Positions 43,202 to 51,911 are shown, numbered from the stretch's first letter. The stretch: 64,000 bases of DNA from Candidatus Peregrinibacteria bacterium (GCA_030649955.1 JAUSFD010000010.1:62001-126000), one strand, 5' to 3'. A program made the numbers and translations. The notes: generated from the sequence alone by a model not told the origin.

Positions 43202-45308
43202 AGAGAGAAGGGGAGGAAGGCAACTGCGTAGTATACCAGATCGCGAAAATGGCGCCCGCGATGTCGAGGTTCTCGCAGCCGGAATCCTTCCCTGAGCTCT
43301 TCCCTTTGGGGCATTCCTTGCTACACTCTCTCAGCTCTGTTCTTTTGTACTTGCTCGTGAGGATCACATCGGAGTGATGTGAGCCGTGGTGGCGTCCACC
43401 TTCGCCCTCTGTCTCCCAAGACACAGATGAGGCTACGGTGGACTGATCGCGGATTGCACCTTCGGTTGATCCTTCGTTCAGTACACATGCCGTGGTGGCG
43501 GAATTGGTAGACGCGCTAGCTTGAGGGGCTAGTATCCGCAAGGATGTGGAGGTTCGAGTCCTCTCCACGGCACCATATAATGTTCTCAAGTTATTATCTC
43601 GGTTTCCTCTTTGTGGGGAGTCGGGCTGTCTGTTTCCAGAAAGGCTTTTCACGCTGTCCTTCTCTGGCTTGTCGATGGTGAATTCCATGCGGATGTTGTC
43701 TTTTAAGATCGTGACGGTTTTCAGAAACTTCTGTACCAGCTCCTTCTTCCTCTGGAAGTCCGCCTTGGGCCAGGTATCCGCGTAGTATTTGACCGCATCC
43801 TTCGCTGCAAGGATGCGATCCTTCTTTTGCTCCTCCGTCAGGATGAGTCCGCAGATCGCATCACGCTCGGTGAAGAGTTTTTCCTTTTCGGTATTGATCT
43901 CTGCTGCCTTCGCCTCAATCTCGCCCTCCTTCTGGTACATGAGTCCTTTCTCAAAGAGCTCGCAAGCCTTGCCGTACTGCTTATCGAGCGCGATCAGCGC
44001 GTCGTCGATCTCTTTGCTCTTTGTTTGGAGTGCTTTGACATCAAATTGCTTGGTTTCCTGCTTTTGTAATTCCTTGATGAAATCCTCAGGATCGGACAGG
44101 AGTTGTTCAATTTGGTTCCATACTTCTGTATCCAAGAGTGCACCAGAAACCTGCCTGTTCTGACATGGGACAGCGGCAGCTGCCTTGCTATTCCTCCTGC
44201 AGCGATAGTTCGTGTATTCCCCGACCAATTCCCGTTCGCCGTCTTCTTTCTTCCATTTGGGCTGGGTGTATCCCACGAATGCGGATCCACAGCAGCCGCA
44301 GACAACCTTCCCCGTGAGCAGGTACTCATGCCTGCTGTTTCGCTGCGAGAGCCTGCTGTTCTCTTCAAGCCTATCCTGAGCCTTCTGCCAGAGCTTCTTG
44401 TCGACGATCTGAATGCAGTTGATCGGCACCCATTGCTCGCGGGGATTGAGCACCGTTTTCTTTTTGCCGGTCTCCTGATCCTTCTTGTGTGACCGCTTCC
44501 CGTAAAAATACTGTCCCGTGTACGCATGCTGCTTGAGCATGGAGAGAATGGTAGTCTCTCCCCAGAAGTGCGATGGATTCTTCCAGCGGAAGTCTTTCTT
44601 GAATCGTTTCTTCCGTTTCAATTCCTCCATGGCGGAATCCGACTTCGTAGGGATATGGGCAGTATTGAAGCGCAATTGGATTTGATAGATCGATGCACGA
44701 TCATTCACAAACCAGTCGAACATCTTCCGCACGAGCTTCGCCTCCGCTTCATTCACCTTCATGATCTTCGTATCGGGATCAATGTCGTAGCCATAGGGAG
44801 GGCAGCGACCGCCGACCCACTTGCCAGCATTAGCAGCCGCCTGTCTCCCCGCCGCTGTTCGTTCCATGATGTTATCGCGTTCCATTTCGGCGATGATTCC
44901 GAGAAGCCCAAGCATGAACTTTCCCGTCGTTGTTGTGGTATTCACCTCCGTCTGTGTTGTGGAGATGAAGCCGATGCTGAGCTTGTGCAGCTGTTCGATG
45001 GCATCGAGGAGGAATAGCGTTTTTCGGAAGAACCGATCCAGCTTCCAAACAAGTACCACATCAAATTCTCTACGTGCTGCCGCTTCAAAGAGTTTTGGGA
45101 GCGCCGTGCGTTCATTGATAGGAGATGTGCCCGAGAAATTGATATCTCTGTAGATATGCTGCGGCTGCACCTTGTAGCCACAGAACTCCACAAATCGGAT
45201 CATTTCCTTTTCTTGATACTCTGGCCCGTATTTCTCTCCCTGCTCAGCAGTACTGACGCGCACGTAGAGTGCGGCACGTTTTTTGGATGGAGGAGGATTC
45301 ATACGCAT
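43194..45308 (-). CDS. Large serine recombinase (integrase), frame extended through tRNA-Leu
   Basis: 704 residues from MRMNPPPSKKRAALYVRVST. The resolvase domain has YVRVSTAEQ with the nucleophilic Ser, DINFSGTS, LVWKLDRFFR and the GIIAEMERDNIMERT helix. A Recombinase domain (YGYDIDPDTKIMKVNEAEA), a zinc ribbon (CGCCGSAF...CRRNSK...CQNR) and a coiled coil (about residues 470-540) follow. From about residue 578 the frame is the antisense of tRNA-Leu and its flank (VERTRTSTSLRILAPQASAS), so the last ~125 residues are probably not native. Such enzymes integrate and excise elements without high-energy cofactors. A longer N-terminal frame to 45440 is unlikely. Confidence 0.9.
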   Translation of the reverse strand: MRMNPPPSKKRAALYVRVSTAEQGEKYGPEYQEKEMIRFVEFCGYKVQPQHIYRDINFSGTSPINERTALPKLFEAAARREFDVVLVWKLDRFFRKTLFLLDAIEQLHKLSIGFISTTQTEVNTTTTTGKFMLGLLGIIAEMERDNIMERTAAGRQAAANAGKWVGGRCPPYGYDIDPDTKIMKVNEAEAKLVRKMFDWFVNDRASIYQIQLRFNTAHIPTKSDSAMEELKRKKRFKKDFRWKNPSHFWGETTILSMLKQHAYTGQYFYGKRSHKKDQETGKKKTVLNPREQWVPINCIQIVDKKLWQKAQDRLEENSRLSQRNSRHEYLLTGKVVCGCCGSAFVGYTQPKWKKEDGERELVGEYTNYRCRRNSKAAAAVPCQNRQVSGALLDTEVWNQIEQLLSDPEDFIKELQKQETKQFDVKALQTKSKEIDDALIALDKQYGKACELFEKGLMYQKEGEIEAKAAEINTEKEKLFTERDAICGLILTEEQKKDRILAAKDAVKYYADTWPKADFQRKKELVQKFLKTVTILKDNIRMEFTIDKPEKDSVKSLSGNRQPDSPQRGNRDNNLRTLYGAVERTRTSTSLRILAPQASASTNSATTACVLNEGSTEGAIRDQSTVASSVSWETEGEGGRHHGSHHSDVILTSKYKRTELRECSKECPKGKSSGKDSGCENLDIAGAIFAIWYTTQLPSSPSLYD
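43489..43575 (+). tRNA. tRNA-Leu (anticodon GAG)
   Basis: 87 bases: acceptor GCCGTGG/CCACGGC, type II variable arm (TATCCGCAAGGATG), anticodon stem CTAGC/GCTAG with loop TTGAGGG, T loop TTCGAGT, encoded CCA. The serine recombinase frame crosses this gene antisense, consistent with integration at this tRNA. Confidence 0.96.
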
Positions 45309-45461
45309 CGTGGGGAAAGAAATGTCGCCCAGGTGGGCGGCAGGGCTAACGCAGGCTTCAAAACGATGATGTGGGTAGCGATAGCACCATAGCTCTGGAA
45401 AAGGTAACAACGCATGATCTGTGATGAGAAAGCCATACAAACCCTGAGTAGGGTAGAAAGT

Positions 45462-45617
45462 CGGTTACTTCGGTTACTAGGCCGAGAATTGCGCTTCATA
45501 GAGCCATAAACATTGGTAACCATCGTTAAGGGAGGAAAGAAGAGGGCAGGAAAGAGCGGTTACCGTACTTTTTGGCTTATAGAAAAGGCAAACTCGAATC
45601 GGTAACCGAAGTAACCG
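45462..45617. repeat. Cluster of GGTTAC/GTAACC motifs
   Basis: CGGTTACTTCGGTTAC at 45462-45477 is exactly repeated in inverted form at 45602-45617. Between them GGTAACC occurs at 45515 and CGGTTACCG at 45557. The cluster lies between the recombinase start and the primase end, where a recombination or replication site could be. Confidence 0.75.
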
Positions 45618-47676
45618 CCTCCGAGGGGGAGGGGGCCAAAGGGACGCTGTAGCGATCTGCGATCTCGAGGAGCTTTGAGGCTTCCAAAATGTATCCTTTC
45701 TTCTTCTCACCATAGACACTCTTCAGCCGCGCGGGACCGCTCCAGAGATTGATCTTCTTAAGCGTCCGGTTGAGCCACTTCCCTCGATTGTTTTTGAACT
45801 TCGGATCGTTCAACCATGCAAATTCCTCATCGTGTGCCAGAAGTGCCTCGAAGATGGTTTCAGCAGGGATGAACTCTCGCTCCTTGCCCTTGAGAAGTTC
45901 ATAGAGGCAGGTAATTACCTTTGGAGTCGCGCTGTCCTCCTCTTCCTGCTGACGGAGTGCCTGACTCTCTTTCGCAAGCGTGAGAATTTCTTGGAAGAGC
46001 TCTCCGCTCGGATCGACAACCTTTGCGACAACAAGAAGTGGCCGCCAGATTTCAGCTTCCCGTCCGATCACCTCTTCGAACGTTGTCTCAAGTAGCGCAG
46101 TTTGCACATCTTTGAACGAAGAGAGTGCAGCGGCGTAGAGAAGAGAGCGATAGTCTGCCCAGTCAGTTGCCCCGACATTCACTTCACGATTGGCGACCTG
46201 ATGATTCTTCGAGCGAAGCATCACAACCTGAATGCAGCGCGAGGAGAGTGCATTCTCGAGCGGCTTCGTTCCGGCGATTACCTTCGGGCTGTAGGGATCG
46301 TAGCGCACGACCTTGAAGCTAGACTCACCATCGCTCTCGCAGCGTGGCACCGTGGCACCCTTCTTGTAGCCGCATCGGAGGATCTCGAGGAGTGTCGCTG
46401 CTGCTTCATCCCGATCATTCTCCAGCTTCTCGGCTTCATCGATACCGCAGGTGGCTCCGTTGAAGTGGATGAGTCGGACGAGCGCGGCGGCCGTCGTACT
46501 CGTGAGCATCTCGCCGTTGAAGGAGAGGAGTACAGCGATCTGTAACACTTTCGTCTTTCCGCTGTGAAATTCGCCATAGAGGTGTAGATAGGGAAAGGCA
46601 TGGAAAATCCGGTAGAAGTAGGTAGCAATGATCCAGAGTGTGATGCAGTTGTAGTGTCGTGAGTCGGGGAGATCGACGTAGGATTTGAGCACCATTTCGC
46701 TTAGGACATTGAAGATATCGCCCAGTGAGATGGCCTCTTTGCCCTCGCAATAGTCGAGGAGTTTTGCCTGATTCCAGCGAGATGTATCGAGAAGCGGCAG
46801 GCGAAGTATGCTCAGTTTACGATCTGCGAATGCCTCTGGCGTGCAGGGAAAAATTTCTCGCTTGGAGGTAACAGTGTAGAGAGCAGTCTCGCTTCTGTGC
46901 TGGAGTGGCACCGTGTAATACGCAACGCCTTCATGAAATGCCTGCACAGGAAGAATGTGCATACCACTATTCTCTCGTAACTCCGAGCGCAGGCGCTCCT
47001 GCGGACTCGGGGGGAGGTAGCGACGCATAAGGCTGAGGAGCGATCCTGCTGGATTATCGCCTCCATGCTGCCGGAGGAAATCAGTGAGATCGCCTTTCTC
47101 AGGAAATCCCTCTGGCCACGCGACAATGGAAATCTCCCACTCGGGACAGTGCTCCAAGAGGAGCTCGATGAGCATCGCCGTTGCTGCTCTGCCCGTCTCA
47201 TCGTGGTCCATGCAGAGATGGCACCGGCGCACCTTCCCGCGCTTGAGCAAAGAGAACCATTCCCGATCAAAGGTCTTCGCACCTGCTGTCCCGCAGAATG
47301 CATGGAGGCCGATGGAACGGGCGGCGATGATGTCGGGTTCGCCCTCTCCAATGAGGATGTCCTCTGCTGCCTCATCGAAGAGCGGAAGCGGATACAGCAT
47401 GGCTTTTCGCCCCGAGGGGTAGACCATGCCTTTGTCTTGGAGCTTGGGACCGGTGGGCGGCTTCTTGAGTTTCTTGAACTTGCACTCGCCGTGCTCATCG
47501 AAGATTGGGAAGGAGAACCACTCATAGCCTCCCTGCTCCACACAGCCGATCTGGAGCTTCTCAAGCATTTCTGCACTGAAGCGACGCTCGGTTTTAAGGT
47601 ATTCCAGCATCTTCTCATTCTTGAGAAGCGCTTCATGGTCGGCGTGCACGTCGGTGGGTGCCAGTTTGGGAGTCAT
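45577..47676 (-). CDS. TOPRIM primase-helicase-like protein of the integrated element
   Basis: 699 residues from MTPKLAPTDVHADHEALL. The N-terminal part is a DnaG-like TOPRIM region: a core with ILIGEGEPDIIAARSIGLHA followed by HLCMDHDETGRAATAMLIEL (the conserved Glu and DxD). The centre holds a P-loop, LHLYGEFHSGKTKVLQIAVL, with an acidic GIDEAEKLEND Walker B, as in DUF3631/DUF927-type helicases. The C-terminus may be a winged helix. It overlaps the stop of the CHC2-like gene (ATGA). Together they are a split replication module for a mobile element. Confidence 0.75.
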   Translation of the reverse strand: MTPKLAPTDVHADHEALLKNEKMLEYLKTERRFSAEMLEKLQIGCVEQGGYEWFSFPIFDEHGECKFKKLKKPPTGPKLQDKGMVYPSGRKAMLYPLPLFDEAAEDILIGEGEPDIIAARSIGLHAFCGTAGAKTFDREWFSLLKRGKVRRCHLCMDHDETGRAATAMLIELLLEHCPEWEISIVAWPEGFPEKGDLTDFLRQHGGDNPAGSLLSLMRRYLPPSPQERLRSELRENSGMHILPVQAFHEGVAYYTVPLQHRSETALYTVTSKREIFPCTPEAFADRKLSILRLPLLDTSRWNQAKLLDYCEGKEAISLGDIFNVLSEMVLKSYVDLPDSRHYNCITLWIIATYFYRIFHAFPYLHLYGEFHSGKTKVLQIAVLLSFNGEMLTSTTAAALVRLIHFNGATCGIDEAEKLENDRDEAAATLLEILRCGYKKGATVPRCESDGESSFKVVRYDPYSPKVIAGTKPLENALSSRCIQVVMLRSKNHQVANREVNVGATDWADYRSLLYAAALSSFKDVQTALLETTFEEVIGREAEIWRPLLVVAKVVDPSGELFQEILTLAKESQALRQQEEEDSATPKVITCLYELLKGKEREFIPAETIFEALLAHDEEFAWLNDPKFKNNRGKWLNRTLKKINLWSGPARLKSVYGEKKKGYILEASKLLEIADRYSVPLAPSPSEAVTSVTDSSLPFL

Positions 47677-47939
47677 AGGAAGCGGGAAGTGAGGAAATCG
47701 ACGGCTTGGCGAAGCGAACACTCGCGAAAATGAATCACAAGGTCGACAGTGGAGCCTCGAGACACGCCGCCCTGTTCCTTGCCCGAGAAGCGGTGCCAGT
47801 TATTGGTTTTTTCGAAAAGCGTGAGGGAAGTGATCTCGCGCCCCTCGCGCATCGCATAGGTGCCGCTGCCGGTCTTCACGATGTCGACACCGAGCGCTTC
47901 TGCGACGCGGAGGATTGGGATTTGTCGTAACGCTTCCAT
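47673..47939 (-). CDS. CHC2-like primase N-terminal protein
   Basis: 88 residues from MEALRQIPILRVAEALGVDI. The pattern AMREGREITSLTLFEKTNNW, HRFSGKEQGGVSRGSTVDLV and the final RQAVDFL helix resembles the zinc-binding domain at the start of phage and plasmid DnaG-type primases. The usual zinc Cys residues are missing, so it may bind DNA without metal. It is translationally coupled to the TOPRIM gene. A longer frame to 48089 lacks support. The 190 bases upstream hold no convincing gene. Confidence 0.65.
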   Translation of the reverse strand: MEALRQIPILRVAEALGVDIVKTGSGTYAMREGREITSLTLFEKTNNWHRFSGKEQGGVSRGSTVDLVIHFRECSLRQAVDFLTSRFL

Positions 47940-48129
47940 GCTCTTATAGCGCGACAGAATGGGGGAAGTGCAGTACGAACGAATGGAGAGTCTTGCATCC
48001 CACGCAGACGCAAGACGAAAAACAGAAAACAGAAGTGTTTCCTCAGGAGAATCTTGCTGCAAGACCAATAAACGGGTAGAATTTTTCATAAGAAGGGGAA
48101 AGAGATGCCGCTAAAAAGAGACTGCTCTC

Positions 48130-48363
48130 TCACGGCGGTGCTCTTTCTCTGTTGTGAGCAGCAGAAGAGTTACTCTTCTGCTGAAAAAACTGATGCTGTG
48201 CGCCGAACTTGTAGAGGATTTCCGCAGCCTCGGCACGTATACGTTTGGTCTCCTCTGAACGCTCGGCATAGACAAATTCCCATTGCACTTCATCTCGATG
48301 ACGAATGATCTGTGTACGCTTCGCTCTGCGTCTGCGCTGTGCTGACGTCACAGGAGCAGTCAT
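48130..48363 (-). CDS. Small basic protein (77 aa) coupled to DUF5659 gene
   Basis: The start overlaps the stop of the DUF5659-like gene (ATGA). The protein begins MTAPVTSAQRRRRAKRTQII and is rich in Arg, Glu and Gln, with a helical segment (ERSEETKRIRAEAAEILYKF). The basic N-terminus suggests nucleic-acid or partner binding. No family is recognised. It belongs to the same transcription unit as the primase genes. Confidence 0.55.
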   Translation of the reverse strand: MTAPVTSAQRRRRAKRTQIIRHRDEVQWEFVYAERSEETKRIRAEAAEILYKFGAQHQFFQQKSNSSAAHNRERAPP

Positions 48364-48605
48364 CGTTGGTCTTGGAAATCGAAGAGGATGTGTTTTGCCC
48401 GTTTGAAATCCGCGAGGAGGGACTGGGCTTTGCAGAGAAGGTCATCCCGCCAGTACTCGCGGATGACGCGCTGCAGCTTCTCACTATCCTCAAACATGAA
48501 CGCGACCCGCTTGGGATCGGTTTTGCGGTCGAGGCCGAGGAAGCGGCAGTTCGTATGGAGGAGAACTGCGGCAATCTGAATATCTTGGGTGCGGAAATCC
48601 TGCAT
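48360..48605 (-). CDS. DUF5659-like protein
   Basis: 81 residues, beginning MQDFRTQDIQIAAVLLHTNC. The order of a QDFRTQDI start, a helix, a strand with LGLDRKTDPKRVAFMFED and a helix with QRVIREYWRD matches DUF5659, a small family I associate with Patescibacteria mobile elements; its role is unknown. Overlap with the following basic protein gene shows co-translation. The assignment is from memory of the pattern. Confidence 0.6.
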   Translation of the reverse strand: MQDFRTQDIQIAAVLLHTNCRFLGLDRKTDPKRVAFMFEDSEKLQRVIREYWRDDLLCKAQSLLADFKRAKHILFDFQDQR

Positions 48606-48640
48606 GGTGTCCGCACCGTGCCGCCCTGAATTTTCTAAAT

Positions 48641-49933
48641 CTAATCTATCTTTTTCAGACCAATTGTCTCACCCATCACAAAGGCACTGCGAATGTCGTC
48701 CTTTGGACGATTGCCATAGGCAGAGATCGCCGTAATGAGGTTCTCACAATCCTTCTTCGTAATCGTGACGCCCCTGCCAAGCTTCTGTGATACGTACTTT
48801 TCCACCGCTAAGCGAGACTGAGGATCGGTGCCGTATGTCGTACGGAGGTACTGCCAAAGATATCGTTGTTTCCCTTTCTTCATATGCAGACTCCGAGCCG
48901 GGTTCGCTTTGCTAGAAAGACTGTCATTGATTGAGACCGTTCCCATAAATTCAAATGTGGTGACTATGGGTGTCTTTGCTCTGTTTGTCCCACTCTGTTC
49001 CAACATGACAACTCTGAATTCCACGCGCTGCTCCTTGTCATTGAGTCTGATCTCATGGAGTTCGATGGCCTTCTCCCGTATGAGCTGCAAGAGCGTCTCG
49101 ATAGGCTTGGCTTCATCAGGCAGACCTGCGTCTTCGGGGGAGTAATAGAACTCATCTCCGAAATCCTCCTGGTATTTCCAAAGAGCGTCCAGCGTGCATT
49201 GTCGCTGCTTTGGCCATCTCCAGCTGTTCTGTGTCACCCCGAAATCTACGATCCAGTCAATCTGGCCTTCCGTAAATGCATCAAGATATTTATTGAGTTT
49301 ATTGCCAAGAAAATCATAGAGATACCCATGGTCGCATCTGAGAAACATCTCAGGATCCAAGTACCGGCAATCATCGATGCTACCCAGCACGAACCTACGC
49401 ACGTCCGTTCTCCGCTTTCCTCCTGCGATTCTGATCAACTCCGTCACAGTGTCGCGGTACGCATACAGGAGGACGCCGTTTAACTCCTTCGCTTGAGGGA
49501 GGGGCAACGACAGAGACCTCTTTTCCTGGAGAACATGGAATTGTGCACGAACTTCCTCGGGCTTGGAGCGCAGACGTTCGAGTACCTTTTTCTCAAATAA
49601 TTCCGTCCGGCTGCGGTCAGCGTGGAGCAAGAAAGACCATGATATGCCTATCCTTTCTCCGAAGAGGTACAGCAAGTGATCGAAAGGATCTCCACCCAAC
49701 TTCTCTTGTTCTCTCAGTGGATCGGTCTGCGTTCTCCAAGAGACTCTCTTCCAGAGCAGATCGATAAGCGGGCTATCGCGCAAGATGACCTTGGCTTCAC
49801 TAAAATCCGATGCTGCCCCTGATGAGCCATCTCCCTTCTCGATCTCCTTACATTTTACAAAAATCCCCGCAAACAGATGGTACATTGCGATCAGCAGCTC
49901 TTCCGACAGTGCGAGGGACTTAAGCATACTCAT
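48641..49933 (-). CDS. Unknown protein of the integrated element (430 aa)
   Basis: No recognised family. It starts MSMLKSLALSEELLIAMYHL (a Met two codons later is also possible). The sequence is soluble and mixed alpha/beta. A conserved-looking central part (DDCRYLDPEMFLRCDHGYLY) lies near a basic segment, and the end has VEKYVSQKLGRGVTITKKDC. Early residues are helical with EKLGGDPFDHLLYLFGERIG. It is the first long gene of the leftward transcription unit containing DUF5659 and primase genes, so a replication or regulatory task is possible but unproven. Confidence 0.55.
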   Translation of the reverse strand: MSMLKSLALSEELLIAMYHLFAGIFVKCKEIEKGDGSSGAASDFSEAKVILRDSPLIDLLWKRVSWRTQTDPLREQEKLGGDPFDHLLYLFGERIGISWSFLLHADRSRTELFEKKVLERLRSKPEEVRAQFHVLQEKRSLSLPLPQAKELNGVLLYAYRDTVTELIRIAGGKRRTDVRRFVLGSIDDCRYLDPEMFLRCDHGYLYDFLGNKLNKYLDAFTEGQIDWIVDFGVTQNSWRWPKQRQCTLDALWKYQEDFGDEFYYSPEDAGLPDEAKPIETLLQLIREKAIELHEIRLNDKEQRVEFRVVMLEQSGTNRAKTPIVTTFEFMGTVSINDSLSSKANPARSLHMKKGKQRYLWQYLRTTYGTDPQSRLAVEKYVSQKLGRGVTITKKDCENLITAISAYGNRPKDDIRSAFVMGETIGLKKID

Positions 49934-50097
49934 ATGACCACAATTTTAGCTGAACGCTATGCCCGTTTGAATGGCTTCTGGCGAATATATCGAAAGCCTC
50001 TAAGCACGCTTTTCTGGGCATCTGGGGCTTGTTCGATCCCCTCCCTGCATCGATATGCGTGAGTCATCCCAGAAGTACTGCCACTACCGCCACTGCC

Positions 50098-50340
50098 TTA
50101 TTCGAAGTCCAGAAGCTCAGACGCGGTCATATCAAACCCCTTCGCAATCCTTCCGAGCGTACTGAGGCGCATGTCCCGTGGCGTGCCGCTCTCGTACCAC
50201 TGATAGTTCTTGTACGGGACTTTGCACTGGTCTGCAGCCTCCTCCTGCGTCAGACCTCGCTCTTCTCGGAGTGCGCGGAGCCGCTTCGATAATTTTTTGG
50301 GTAGGTCTTGGTGCATCCCGAAGAGTATCGAGATGGACAT
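50098..50340 (-). CDS. XRE-family helix-turn-helix regulator
   Basis: 80 residues; a start at Met9 (50316) is also possible. A classical Cro/CI helix-turn-helix is present: LSKRLRALREERGLTQEEAA, DQCKVPYKNYQWYESG and LSTLGRIAKGFDMTASELL. Such proteins repress mobile-element genes. The inverted repeat TACACC...GGTGTA at 50349-50371 just upstream is a likely operator, also close to the divergent transposase-like gene. Possibly controls the leftward operon, the divergent gene, or both. Confidence 0.85.
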   Translation of the reverse strand: MSISILFGMHQDLPKKLSKRLRALREERGLTQEEAADQCKVPYKNYQWYESGTPRDMRLSTLGRIAKGFDMTASELLDFE

Positions 50341-50348
50341 TTCTTATT

Positions 50349-50371
50349 TACACCACTTATTCGTAGGTGTA
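50349..50371. promoter_or_regulatory. Possible operator between divergent XRE and transposase-like genes
   Basis: The arms TACACC (50349-50354) and GGTGTA (50366-50371) are separated by 11 bases. The spacing suits a helix-turn-helix dimer. Confidence 0.5.
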
Positions 50372-50393
50372 CATTGTCACGCTATTTTGGGAT

Positions 50394-50834
50394 ATGCCAA
50401 TAAGTATCAATGAAAGGCAATCTCGTGCAGCTGCGGCACTGTCTGAAAGAACTACACTCTCGTGTTCGCTCTTTCAGCTAGAGGAAGAATGTCTCGCGTT
50501 CTTGTTTCATCTGCGCTTCCCCTCTATTTGCTGCACCCGGTGTGGACGGATCAACGCCTATCACAAACATCCGACAAAACCGTGCTATACCTGCAACTGC
50601 GGCCGGTCGCATGTCTTTCCTATGAAGGGAACGATCTTCGAGAATTCACGCGTCGCTTTACCGATCTGGTTCCGCGCATTCTCACTTCTCTACGCCTCTC
50701 CGAATCTCACAATACGAGCGTTGCAACTATCGCTTGGAGTCACGTTCGCCACTGCTTGGCGCATGAAGCAGAAAATTGGCCTTGGTCGCAAGCGTACGCG
50801 GGGAAGGCCGAAAACCCTCCAAAAGCCTGATTAA
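50394..50834 (+). CDS. IS1595-like transposase N-terminal part (zinc ribbon plus HTH)
   Basis: 146 residues from MPISINERQSRAAAALSERT; an ATG at 50367 would add nine. The zinc ribbon CTRCGRINAYHKHPTKPCYTCNC and the following KGTIFENSRVALPIWFRAF and ALQLSLGVTFATAWRMKQKI segments match the start of IS1595-family transposases. The catalytic DDE domain is absent; the protein ends in a basic tail soon after. It is either a truncated transposase or a domesticated DNA-binding protein. It is divergent from the XRE gene. Confidence 0.7.
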   Translation: MPISINERQSRAAAALSERTTLSCSLFQLEEECLAFLFHLRFPSICCTRCGRINAYHKHPTKPCYTCNCGRSHVFPMKGTIFENSRVALPIWFRAFSLLYASPNLTIRALQLSLGVTFATAWRMKQKIGLGRKRTRGRPKTLQKPD

Positions 50835-50927
50835 GTTGTGTATAATGGAACAATTGAGTGAAAAGTTGACCATCACAAAGCGTCCAAAAACGGCATCAAT
50901 GTCCTATTGATTTCGAAAATTCCCGCA

Positions 50928-51581
50928 ATGCACACCATCACTGCCGACCTAACGCGCTCCATCGATCTCACCGTCCTGAACCGCTGGGGTTACCTGAAAG
51001 AGTGGCAAACATCCCGCTTCGTCGTCACATGGGAGACGGCGAAGACCTCTGCCCTCGTCGAGATCCAAATGGGCAAGTTCGAAGCGCACATGATGCTCAA
51101 GTACGAGCACGGCGGAGAGGTCCAGCGCTATCGACTCAGAATGGAGTTCACGACTTGCCACTTCGGTAGATGCCGCTGGTGGATCCGCTGTCCGCAGTGC
51201 GGCAGCCGCGTGCGTATCCTCTACATCCCCTGGAAGTACCTCGGCTGCCGAAAATGCTCTGGTCTCTGGTATGCATCGCAGCACAACGATATGTTCGGCT
51301 GGTTGGATCGAGACAAGAAGGCAGATTTCCTAGAGCGGGATATTAAGCGCAAATGGTATGCCGGAAAACCCACGCGTCAGTACAGACGGATACTGAAGCT
51401 GAGAAACATCCCCCCTCCTGATTTTGATAACTATCCCCGCACCAAAAACCGCATAGTGAATACCGTCGTTTTCGGAACGCTCCTCTCTGATCCATCCACA
51501 GCAGATATCATCAAGAAAGAATGGTCCAAAGCAGCCAGTAATCCTGTACACTCTAAGAATGGCCGAAACTTCTTCTGCTGA
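50928..51581 (+). CDS. Zinc-ribbon protein typical of mobile elements
   Basis: 217 residues from MHTITADLTRSIDLTVLNRW. The clear feature is a zinc ribbon, CPQCGSRVRILYIPWKYLGC followed by RKCSGLWYASQHND. Proteins with this CxxC...LGCRxCxxLxYxSQ arrangement are widespread, often near phage or integron genes, and unnamed. A TATAAT at 50841 is the only promoter-like element upstream. The 3' end overlaps the next gene by 23 bases in another frame. Function unknown. Confidence 0.65.
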   Translation: MHTITADLTRSIDLTVLNRWGYLKEWQTSRFVVTWETAKTSALVEIQMGKFEAHMMLKYEHGGEVQRYRLRMEFTTCHFGRCRWWIRCPQCGSRVRILYIPWKYLGCRKCSGLWYASQHNDMFGWLDRDKKADFLERDIKRKWYAGKPTRQYRRILKLRNIPPPDFDNYPRTKNRIVNTVVFGTLLSDPSTADIIKKEWSKAASNPVHSKNGRNFFC

Positions 51582-51813
51582 AGGGATCGAGATCAATGCA
51601 CTGATCGAAACCTACGGGAGCTTTCGCACGGGACTCTATACGGCAAAGTGCCGTGCACTCAATCTCTCCGCATGTGGAAAAACTGTAGAGGAGGCGGAAG
51701 AGAAAATGGGTGATCTGCTTGCCGTGTATGTCTCGAAGCTGGCGCGGGATAAGAGGTTGCCAAAGATGCTCAGCAAGCTCCCCGATCAAAAGAACGCAGG
51801 CGAAACAAGGTAA
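51559..51813 (+). CDS. HicB-like antitoxin-type protein without visible partner
   Basis: 84 residues. The central part (GSFRTGLYTAKCRALNLSAC, then GKTVEEAEEKMGDLLAVYVS) resembles the partial RNase H-like fold of HicB and related small proteins. No HicA toxin is found next to it, and the C-terminal DNA-binding part is short. It may be an orphan or have another role. The start overlaps the zinc-ribbon gene. Confidence 0.5.
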   Translation: MAETSSAEGIEINALIETYGSFRTGLYTAKCRALNLSACGKTVEEAEEKMGDLLAVYVSKLARDKRLPKMLSKLPDQKNAGETR

Positions 51814-51911
51814 TGTGTTGGTTGAGGTACATCTTTAGAAGAGAAGACTGAGAGTTCTTTTGACCTACCCAAGATGCAGTAAGGAGAAAGTGAAGCCCCA
51901 TCCAACCCCCG

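Noticed and set aside
43194..43488. C-terminal ~100 residues of the recombinase as a functional domain
   Set aside because: They translate tRNA-Leu antisense and chromosomal flank and show low-complexity, unlike family C-termini.
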